A DNA stretch of 64,000 nt from positions 223,501-287,500 of the forward strand of contig NC_006686.1 of the NCBI RefSeq assembly GCF_000091045.1, read 5' to 3'. Below are positions 51,242 to 64,000 of the stretch, piece after piece. This DNA is from Cryptococcus deneoformans JEC21 (Eukaryota > Basidiomycota > Tremellomycetes > Tremellales > Cryptococcaceae). Position numbers and translations under genes: made by a program. Position 1 is the first letter of the stretch; every line of letters starts with the position of its first letter. Below the pieces are notes generated by a model. It saw nothing but the letters and a program-made list of their open reading frames with translations, searched no databases and was not told the origin of the DNA.

Positions 51242-53452
51242 ATGCCTCCAAGAAGATATCCTTTGAATACCTCTGCCTCCAAGAACTCGCAGGCGGCATT
51301 AACCCAGCGTAGCCTTATTGATCCGCACCTCGAGCCTCAGGAAGGTAACCAGTCACAAACACATATCAGCAGCAAGTATTCAAAGACCCTACAATCAAGA
51401 ACACATGCCAAAAAATCTCTTCAACAGGCCAGCAGCGCTAGACCACGTGGCGCAGGCGAAGCCGTTGGGCATGACAAATGCTTCGGAGATGAAGACTCCG
51501 ATTCCTTGGATGGGATTGGCGAGGAATCAGGCACAGATGCAGAGGAGCAAGGTAGAGTCACTCATCTTTGGTTATTAATCGTCGAATAGCTGAATGGAAT
51601 TTTTCAGAACTGAATGGGATAGAATCGGATGATTTAGAATCAGCAGACGATGCTGAGTCGCAGCGCCCTCATAAAGCCCTCAAGGCCAATCATCGACTAT
51701 CAGTTGTGAGTTACTTATACATACTTCAATTATTAAAATTATCTTGTAATTAATAAACGATCGCTGCTACCGGAAAAATTATAAATATATAGTTCCCCCA
51801 GATAAGAACAACGGCAGAAGTGATTAATAATAATGGTCGCCATTCACCGAGGGATGGCCGGCGGCCAGGCGACCGCTTGAACCGCCCGGTCACGGTTGTG
51901 AGGCGAAACGGTGTACAATGTCCTTCAAACCCGACTGCAGAAAGAGCCAGCAACGCTTCTCAACAAACCTCCCAAGAAACCCATAGTACCGGTAGCAGGG
52001 GCATATCAAGAGGCAATTCATCCAGCGCCTCAGCTGTTCCTATCCATGATTCCACTAATACAGTGAGTCATTTTGGCCATGCAGTGTTTCTCATCATATC
52101 TTTGTCGATGCTCAACGTGTTGGTTTATTGTTTAGCCTCTTCAAAATATGGAACAGACATCCTCCAGGGAAATTGGACAACCCAGCCAAATCACTAGGGA
52201 TTCGGTTACAGACAGGTCACGATTTTCTCCCTGGCCAACAACTCACATATGCAAAGATCTCCCAGAGTCTCCTATCGACACCAATATTGAGGAAATATAC
52301 AGCATCCTGAAGGCCAAGTAAGTCCCATTTATGTCAAGTAAAATAAACAATTCAAAGATGAGTTGACGCTGATGTGATCCAATTGCGGAATGGCTGTCAT
52401 TACTACCCCACTACTTGCAGACAAGAGTACAAGAGTCCCTTCAAGACTGTTCTTGACCGTTGTTGCAGACTTGTTGCTCGTTACTATTCAATCCACACAT
52501 CCTCATATACTGGAGGGATATTGTGTTCCCTTAGGTACAAACACTACCTTAACTCATCCATCCTAGAAATGGAAGAGGGAGAAATTTCCCCTGATATATG
52601 GTTTACAAACACCACAGGTGATGATATTCTTGAGAAGTATGCGCAATTCTTGGACATGTAAGTGAGATGTCCTATGAGGAACACCTGACCCTTTTTATGG
52701 AGCTTCAATAGCAGAACTGCAATTTACTGACAGTGGCATATATTACAGCGAGCCTGCCATGTTGATGATGTATTACAACGACGCTCTCAGCCTAGCTGCC
52801 CAAGTCCTTGCTCCTCTTCGAGCGCTTCCAAGATTGTGTTGGCTAATCATGAGCCTACTGATGAAGTCGAAGGCATTTTACCTGCCTCTGCTCGGAACAA
52901 AACTGATGATAACACTGTCTATGGCACCGTGGCTCGCTATGTGAGTTTCATATCCTTTTATGCTAAAAGAAAGTATACCATGTTCATGTTGATTTAATGG
53001 GACGCTACCCAAGATCCACCACCATGCCATTGACGCCAAGCATATGTATATATCGAACATACGGCAGAGCTTCTCACAGATCCTCTCATCAGCCAACTTA
53101 CATGATGAAGAAAATGTGGTTCTTCGACTCGACCATCATAGCTATGACAAGGAAGCGCATGGTGGCTTCAAAACTGAGGTCCCCGCTAGCCTAAACGTCC
53201 CTTTGAATGAACGCAATTTGTTTATCGCGGATAAGGCGAGGTGTGTTGATTTGGCTTCTATGGCTTATTTGCAAGCTTAGTGTTATCCATACAGCTTCAT
53301 GGCATCAAAGTTGGATGAGCAAGATGGCCCGTCGTCCGACATTGATATGTCGGATCTACCTGGTTGCCTACCTTCGTTCTTGTTTTCATGGCCTCCTCAA
53401 GATGACGGCAACTATCGAGTTTCATTTCTCAGAAGTGAGCTCGTAGCCTGAG
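51242..53452 (+). CDS. Unrecognised multi-exon protein next to Plavaka
   Basis: I do not recognise this gene. The ATG at 51242 (MPPRRYPLNT) starts a polar exon ending in acidic residues (DEDSDSLDGIGEESG) before a GTAGAG donor. Further exon-like blocks start after TTTTTCAG (ELNGIESDDLESADD), near 51806 (TTAEVINNNGRHSPRD), near 52137 (MEQTSSREIGQPS...IEEIYSILKAK before GTAAGT), near 52365 (IQLRNGCHYYPTTCRQEY), near 52750, and near 53020 (HMYISNIRQSFSQILSSANL, RLDHHSYDKEAHGGFKTEV). A last block (MASKLDEQDGPSSDIDMSD) ends at TGA 53450-53452. Introns appear to be about 50-90 nt. It is divergent from the transposase and may be a partner gene of the same element or an unrelated host gene. The exact exon joins are not certain. 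Confidence 0.45.
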
Positions 53453-55600
53453 TGAGTGTCTAATTTCCATTACAGTCTGATACTGATTGCTACAATGGTA
53501 ATAGGTCCTGCAAGTCCTCAATTTGGGTCCGGCCTCCCTTAAAAAAGGGAACAGCCATTATGGGGCCCCCACCACTGCCCAAAGATCGAAGGCCACTGCG
53601 TCTTCGATCTCCACCATTATGTACGCGGCCTCACTCGTGAGTGGGATAACGAAAATTTCACCAAGAGACTTCCACTAACCGGTTTCAACTCGCCGCTCAG
53701 GTACATTTTGTTCTCTCTGTGGCTCCGAAAATCGACAATGTCGATATAGCCATACATGATACAATCTATCATTCTGGCATTTTCTTTTTTCGAAGTCTGG
53801 AGGAAGTCGAACAGCAGGCCATCATAGACTTCTATGATGGGTAAGTCTACAGGTCCATGGCCTTCCTGTCTGCTTGTTTTCTCTCACTGACTTGGATGGA
53901 TACCAGCCATGCTCGAGACGACCGGGGAGAAGGGGATGGGAGGATTAGCAGCATGTGGCAGGATTTGTGGAGGTGGAGGAGGTCGCAGCAGAGGAGGGGG
54001 GAGTGATGGTGGGCTGGGGGATGAAATATGTATTAATATAACCAATGTATAAATAATGCCTGCTACGAAGATGGCTTTGCTCGACATTCAAAAGTTCTCC
54101 TAGCCTGCAGTGCACCATTGAAAAGCCAGCAGATGGTTGTTGAAATAGTGACAAGGCTACGGTAATCTAAATCAAGGTACTGCAATCCCAGTCAAGCCTA
54201 GTCACTGGTTGGGAAAGAACCCCAGGCTAGAGTGGGATTGATGGAACGTTATGTATACATATACAGGTAGAATAAAAGCTTGGAATGGAATTGATGGCAG
54301 TTTATGTATGCATTTGAAGGTGGCATAAGTCCTTTTAGGGTACTTATGAAAAGTGCTCGACAGGCTTGGAGCTGAGTTTTGGTCAGGTGTCGAAACACCT
54401 TACAAGGTCAATTCAAAGGTCATTCCCAGGTCCCCCCAAGGTGGCCCACGGCCCAGTAAATTAGTGCGCAGAATTTTCAGGCGTTGGAAACTTTTAATTT
54501 AATATTCACGCAGTTTGTAAACGCCATGTCTGGTCGAGGGGCAAATTCGGCGGCCCCCGCAGACATTCACAGACCCTCGAACAGTTTTCAAGGTCTTCCG
54601 CGGCTCATCTTAAGGTTACACAGATTCGGCTGATGCTGCGGAGAGGCTGAGTTCGGGTGTTGGCCGCATGTGAGAGATGAAAGCAAAAAAATAAAAAATA
54701 AAAAAATGGAAAATAAAACCAGCATGTGTTCACAACCAAATGAAACTGACTGTGCAGGCTCTGTCAGCTTGCTGGGAGCCTTACAGGTCATAGTTGCAGG
54801 CTCATGACAAATGATGAGACTGGTGTGAACAGTTGAGCACAGGTCTAGTTTGATGACATTTCAGACAACAAATGACAAGATAGGGACCAATGAATTGAGT
54901 CTCATGTTTGGGAGATTAATGTTCAAGTGGAAGGTTTTTGGTGCTAAGAAAGATCTGGTCACTCATAGTGAGTGAAGGGGAAGTAGATGATGGTTGTTAG
55001 GCTGCATTGCAAATTGTCTATTAGCCTGCCTCATGCACTCTCTGTTATCCCCTATGCCTCTCAAATGCTTGTAATTGACATGATTCTCTCTGGCAGCTTC
55101 CAGCCTGCCCTTAATTGTTGTGAAATCAGAAATGGACATTACAATCATACAGTGCTTCAAAGGGTGATAACCTTGTTGTTCGGCTGTGTAAGTTGTGGTA
55201 AGTGAACCCAGCGCATGGTAGGAGCTGGCTCCAATCATCCATGTTGTATGATGTTAAAGGCTCAGATATTGCCCAAATTGTTGGTTCACTTGTTCAGTCC
55301 AACTGTGGCTCTGTGGATGATAAGGTGGTGAATAGACTGTTGACATTCCTACAAGCTTAGCAAACTCTTCACCATTCAGATCTAGAAGATGGAGCCTCAG
55401 TCTGATACTACCTTGTCTGTCACCCCATGTTTTTGAGAAATGAGATTAACAAATAGCTGCACCAGAGCCATTGGAAGGCAAAAAAATTTCAATGGCATTT
55501 TGGCAATGCATCTTTTGTTTACTAATTTGGAACCCTTGGATCCAGAAAGCTAAAGAGAAATGATGTAATTGTATTTTTGAAATATGATAGGGAATATGGA
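53453..55600. other. Intergenic stretch with one possible exon
   Basis: A block near 53560-53700 (reading GHCVFDLHHYVRGLTREWD on the plus strand) looks exon-like and may belong to a decayed gene, perhaps continuing the gene to the left. The remaining 1.8 kb shows no convincing gene and ends before the stop of the Prp22-type helicase. The transposon-rich part of the window ends about here. Confidence 0.4.
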
Positions 55601-59955
<4,355 letters not shown>

Positions 59956-60536
59956 AAAAGCAGCTTCTGAAGTCGGAAAAGAATTATAGGAATCGGCGAC
60001 TTTCGGTGGGTAGTCTAGGTGATAAGTAGAAATTGGGAGTGTCGTTGGCTGACCGATCAGCTTGAGCGCAAGCAATTGCGGGTTTTTAGGAATATCGTTT
60101 TGATAGTAGTATTGCTCGTCGTGACGGTTGCCGTTGCTGGCGAGTGGCGGCGACGGAGCAGGAACACGCAAGAAGCAGCAGCAGCAATAACGGCGGCGGC
60201 GGCGGCGGCGACGAAGAAAAGAAACAACAACAATAACACGTCACCTCTTTGTAAATCAGTACTGTTACGTAAAAAATCCACCCTACTCCTCTGACGTCAT
60301 GCTCGTCATGCATATATACCTATAACGACTCTCTCCACCAAACACCAGCGAACGAATATGTGTAAGCTACTAAAAGCTACTTATATTATGTTGCATATAA
60401 AAGGCATTCATTGGTGAAGTTCCAGCCGCTAACATGCACACTAGGGGAAAGTTGAATCATTGAATTGAACAACGCCTTTGCTCTTCATTCTCACTAATAC
60501 TCCCTCGACATACGCTAGCACCTCAAACTCTCGACC
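59956..60536. promoter_or_regulatory. Divergent promoter region of helicase and EI24-like gene
   Basis: This 581-bp region lies between two divergently transcribed genes. It contains a GCN-type run (agcagcagc and a ggc repeat, about 60175-60212). The minus-strand frame of the helicase is open through part of it, so the 5' untranslated region may instead be coding. No specific factor site was recognised. Confidence 0.5.
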
Positions 60537-61990
60537 ATGTCGTCTTCTCAGACACGCAAACGATCACAGCGACTGAAACTGCCGGGTGGAACAGCGACCG
60601 AGTCAGCCCGACGTCAGGTACAAGAAGTAGGGGCTATAGCCCAAGATGGTCTGAGTAGTGGGGCTTGGATCTATCCCCTTTTGGTGAGTCTTTGAATGGA
60701 AGAGGGTAGAGAAATATGAGATCTCAGTGCTGTTGATTCCTGGCATCATAAAGTCAAGTTGTTGATGAGTTTCATCTGTAGGGTATTTTGTATCTGTTTT
60801 CTCGTATGTGCAAAAACCGCTATTGGACTCATTCATAGACTTACTTTTGCTCGTTTGAAATTTGTAGACCCAACTTTGATCAGACCACTGCTCCCCATAA
60901 TATTTAAAGGGATTTTGATGTCAGCGGGGGTGATCGCGGCTCTGTTCGCATTTGCTTATTTGCCCCAAGTGGCAATACTCGCGGTAATCTCTGGACCTCT
61001 AGGCAAGTATTGTCATCATTACAGGCACACTCAAAAGCAACCATTGACGAACGTTCATGCCTATAGCCTTTGCTTTAGCGATTCCCCTCATTTTGGGTGA
61101 AGCCTTTGTAGTGGTCATGTTCCTCACCAGAGGAATCTTAGTGGCTCAGGCTACCGTCGACATATTCGATGCGGTGAGGCTTTTCTGTTATGGATTGTTT
61201 TGACTGTAGCTAATTTGCTTATGTTGATCCATAAGGTTCTTTTACAAAAAGGACATTCTGTTTTAGTCGAAAATGGTAGACAAGTTACCAACAAGGGGGG
61301 AAAGGTCAAACAGTTGGGAACTTTGATGACAAAGCCTTTGTCCCGTTTCAATGTCGTAAGTTCACCATTATGATTAGCTGGCTACCATGGTATCTTTCTG
61401 ACACTTGAGTCTTCAGGACAGCGTTGTTCGTTATCTTCTCACCTTGCCTTTGAACTTCATTCCCTTGATTGGAACTATCTTCTTTTTAGGGTAAGTCCCC
61501 TTAAACCTTATCTGCTTTCTCTTTTGTTGAAGCCTTCCTCATTTTCGGTAGCTATAATGGCTACAAGGCAGGGCCTGGCTTCCACGCACGTTACTTTCAG
61601 CTTAAAAACTTCGATAAGGATCGTCGTCAGGCCTTTATTAAGAAGAGGCGCGGTGCTTACCTCATGTCAGTTTCTCCCGTGTTAGGATAAATCATGTGTC
61701 TAACATTCTGTCAGGTTTGGTACCATGGCTATGGCGCTGAATTTAATTCCCATTGTGTCAATTGTGTTCTCTTGTGTGTATTAACATACTTCAAATGTCA
61801 GTTTGTTACTAACTCCTTAACAGTTACTACCGCTATAGGCGCCGCTCTGTGGGCGGCTGAACTAGAGAGCAAGGGTAAGACGCCAACAGCAGTTTCTCAG
61901 AGCGATGCGAACAATTCAACTGGCCAGCAAGAGGAAATAGAAGTGCAGCTTCCTGAGCGGGCCGTAAATGACCAGAAGAAAGAATTATAA
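60537..61990 (+). CDS. EI24-domain multi-pass membrane protein
   Basis: The family includes animal EI24 and the yeast spore-wall/lipid-droplet proteins Rrt8/Lds1/Lds2. These are integral membrane proteins of the ER or lipid droplets with poorly defined biochemistry. The ATG at 60537 gives a basic N-terminus (MSSSQTRKRSQRL). Exons: 60537-60683, 60782-60803 (22 nt), 60868-61002, 61067 on, and several more to TAA 61988-61990. Hydrophobic segments include IRPLLPIIFKGILMSAGVI, FAYLPQVAILAVISGPL, AFALAIPLILGEAFVVVMFL and MALNLIPIVSIVFSF. Diagnostic motif: YKAGPGFHARYFQLK, then FGTMAMALNLIPIVS and GAALWAAELE. The intron at 61003-61066 has a GC donor (GCAAGT) instead of GT. The C-terminal tail is polar. 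Likely intact. Confidence 0.85.
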
Positions 61991-62788
61991 GACGCGGAAG
62001 TATTGGTGAGGATATTAATTCAAGATGCAGTGTTATTATCTCGAAATACGTCTTTGTCCTTATGTCTCCACAGTGCTGGTGTCATTCGCTTTCTGGGGGA
62101 GCGATGAGCAGGCCTACACGCAGGCAGATTTCCTTTTCTTTCTTCTCAGAAACCAGATACTTTCTTATGCAAGTTGTGCTCTGTACTTACATTATTACAC
62201 GTTATACCACCGACACTACTACTATGTATTGGCTGATGGAAACTGAAGAGTGTACGGCACCGACAACGGACACATTCGCTGATGTTTTTGCCTTGTCACA
62301 TACATAACTAAGTAATTCCGAATTGCATTGATAAAACGTTGCATGTAAAATTTGCCTGCGTTGATGTCTCATTTGTGAACGTTTCATTTGTGATCAATCA
62401 TATAATAGTACAAGTGCGTACGCAGTAGTGGTGCGTGATGGTAATACAATAACGGTGTCATCGCAGTCCCAGTGCCTCCTCGTTGTCACCATCTTTCATA
62501 GACGACCAACGCAATCGTCTTCAATCATCGTCGTCAACAACCACCACACACCGTGACAAACGTGATAAATGATGATGATGATGTGTGGCGGCTGCTGGTG
62601 GCGGAACACCCCGACTGTCATACAACAACTCGTACTACTGCCTGCAGTATATGTTAATTATACTCTTCTTCTTATACTACGAGTACTATTTACGTCGCCA
62701 CACCTCTCGCTCGCTAACGTGGTTCAATCTCGTTTTTACTCTTTCTATCATCATCGCCAATTAGCTAAAACAGTGTCAGTGCAATAAT
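61991..62788. other. Intergenic region upstream of the Isd11-type gene
   Basis: 3' region of the EI24-like gene and 5' region of the next gene. It has a short atgatgatgatg run near 62568 and no convincing frame. Confidence 0.5.
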
Positions 62789-63249
62789 GTGAGTACAGAG
62801 CTTTCTAAAACTGTCTTGTCTGTTGAACGCATAGAACATCCGGAATCCAAAAAAAAACTGATATGCTTTCATTTTTCAGCATCATGCCTCCAGCACCCAC
62901 AGTTCAACAAATTCAGAGCCTCTATTCAGCCACTGTCAATGCGTCCCAGCGCTTCACTTCTTATAACTTTCATAAATACTTTCTTCGAAGAGCCGACGAA
63001 GTATTCAAACCCGTCCTTGCCTCATTAGCTCCACCCGCTGGTTCGGCACCTTCAGATCCTATAGACCCTTCCAGACTTGCTCAGTTTTACGAACAGCAAA
63101 AGACTCAACTTGAGATACTTGAGAGGGCTTCAGAAGTTAACAGGATGTATGAAGGACCGAAGTTGGTAGTGGAACATGCTCAGCCTATAACAAGTGGCGG
63201 AGGGGCTGGTATGGAAGCTAGTGCCGGTGGTGGCGGTCAACCTGAATGA
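62789..63249 (+). CDS. Isd11/LYRM4-type LYR protein with 5' UTR intron
   Basis: Isd11 binds and stabilises the mitochondrial cysteine desulfurase (Nfs1) with acyl carrier protein, for iron-sulfur cluster assembly in the matrix. The coding frame is 62884-63249 (121 residues). It begins MPPAPTVQQIQSLYS, then ASQRFTSYNFHKYFLRRADEVF, the family's core (compare the usual phenylalanine-tyrosine-asparagine-phenylalanine block followed by Arg-Arg). The LYR tripeptide is LYS here. The protein is longer than usual (about 90-100): it has a Pro/Ala/Ser insert after the core and a Gly-rich tail. An intron at 62789-62879 (GTGAGT...TTTTCAG) lies just before the ATG, so I rejected the ATG at 62863, which falls inside that intron. 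Confidence 0.8.
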
Positions 63250-63620
63250 GTGTGAGCTATTTGTCTGACAGCTGCCAAATTATTAAAGTGTTTAGAGGAT
63301 CACTGATACACATAATCAGGTCTCACCAATAGTGTTCTTGTGTCATAAGGTTGTGATCGATTTAGGATATCGTCCTCCAGTATGATAAAGTACCTGTTCA
63401 AGTACAGTTGCCCCATTTAACAAAGACCCTACCATGGATCCTTTGTATGCGACTTTTCCTCGTATTACAATTATGTGTTTCGACCCTATGTAAAGTGAAC
63501 GTGCGCTTCCTTTCATTAGTCCCGGTTAGTATCTTCTGGTCACATAATAGCTTCATGTCTACACAAGTCGGTTGCATCCTGTCCTACTGATTGCCATCGA
63601 CACCCCACGGCTTTACCAAT
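63250..63620. other. Intergenic region
   Basis: 3' region of the Isd11-type gene and promoter of the next gene. No gene or defined signal was recognised. Confidence 0.5.
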
Positions 63621-63629
63621 ATGATCTAA
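63621..63629 (+). promoter_or_regulatory. Minimal upstream ORF (ATG ATC TAA)
   Basis: A two-codon reading frame ends one base before the ATG of the next gene (63631). If the transcript starts upstream, ribosomes would have to leak past it or reinitiate, so it could lower translation of the downstream protein. Confidence 0.45.
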
Positions 63630-63630
63630 G

Positions 63631-64000
63631 ATGTCTCCTATCATGCGTTTATTTGGCAAGGCGCAGAAAGACCAAGAACGTGATAGGGCATGGACTGCAC
63701 TTGCCGATGAAGAGGTAGGCGCTAAGCGGAAAGGCTCGAAAGAAAAGAGCAATCATCAATCTGCGGGAGCGCAAGCAAGCTATAGCTCTTCTAAGTTGCA
63801 ACTTAAACCGGATGACGCCAACGATCTCGACACTCAACCGTTCGTGGCCACCATCCCAGAATTCTCCAAGGGAAAACTTTTACTCTGGCGATTAAGCATT
63901 ATTTTGCCCTTCCTCACGGCCGGGTGCCTTCTGTACTTGTTGACATGCTCGACATCGTCTTGGAGAGCAAATTGGAGCTCCATCAAGATTGAATTGCCAA
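63631..64000 (+). CDS. Predicted membrane protein, N-terminal part
   Basis: The frame starts MSPIMRLFGKAQKDQERDR and has a long polar, charged N-terminal region. One predicted membrane segment (LLLWRLSIILPFLTAGCLLY) follows, then LTCSTSSWRANWSSIKIELP at the window edge. A polar cytoplasmic part, then a membrane helix followed by a 'W...I' segment, is seen in Sur7/PalI-type proteins, but this is too little to assign a family. The gene continues beyond the window, and it is preceded by a two-codon upstream frame. Confidence 0.6.
   Translation, partial: MSPIMRLFGKAQKDQERDRAWTALADEEVGAKRKGSKEKSNHQSAGAQASYSSSKLQLKPDDANDLDTQPFVATIPEFSKGKLLLWRLSIILPFLTAGCLLYLLTCSTSSWRANWSSIKIELP

Overview
The window looks like a repeat-dense chromosomal region of a basidiomycete fungus (probably Agaricomycotina). 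The evidence is short spliceosomal introns (about 49-65 nt, GT-AG, TACTAAT/CTAAC-like branch sites), a Plavaka-type transposase, a Crypton-type tyrosine recombinase remnant, chromovirus-like Ty3/Gypsy elements, and intron-rich eukaryotic housekeeping genes at the right end. I see no prokaryotic features.

Layout. 1-5.2 kb: unrecognised sequence, two solo LTRs and a broken multi-exon gene. 5.2-8.9 kb: decayed Ty1/Copia pol. 8.9-39.6 kb: nested Ty3/Gypsy elements. I name the LTR families A to F. One mirror-image pair of A-family gag-pol copies (11.1-13.5 kb plus strand, 27.2-29.7 kb minus strand) is cut at the same base by oppositely oriented D LTRs. Between them lies a D-family element (minus strand). 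It is interrupted by a complete E element (17368-24798, 5-bp target duplication atagt, matching 943-bp LTRs, one long open frame), by a solo A LTR and by a solo D LTR, each with a perfect 5-bp target duplication. A second long-ORF element, C, lies at 32772-39087. 40.5-44.0 kb: Crypton remnant carrying solo LTRs. 44.5-45.2 kb: an F-family LTR with the start of its gag. 46.2-50.9 kb: Plavaka transposase (minus), with a divergent unrecognised multi-exon gene at 51.2-53.5 kb. 55.6-64.0 kb: Prp22/DHX8-type spliceosomal helicase (minus), EI24-domain membrane protein (plus), Isd11/LYRM4-type protein (plus) and the start of a membrane protein (plus).

Most interesting observation. Three LTR families (D, E, F) share an unusual internal plan. 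A segment is tandemly repeated in the sense direction. The first copy holds a 55-61 nt GT-AG intron-like insert and is followed by a stub starting with a 5' splice site (GTATGC, GTAAGC or GTAGGT). The second copy is the same segment with the insert precisely missing, as if spliced. In solo LTR D2 the same private G-to-A change sits in both copies. This fits a cycle in which the second copy is regenerated from spliced RNA at each reverse transcription, for example by end-to-end transfer of a spliced strong-stop cDNA onto an unspliced RNA 3' end. I know of no description of it, but that cannot be checked here.

A second shared feature: the A, C, E and F families have a C plus T-run tract instead of a tRNA-type (TGG) primer site directly after the 5' LTR. 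In family A, 11 nt of this site are the exact complement of a segment inside the LTR, as expected for Tf1-like self-priming.
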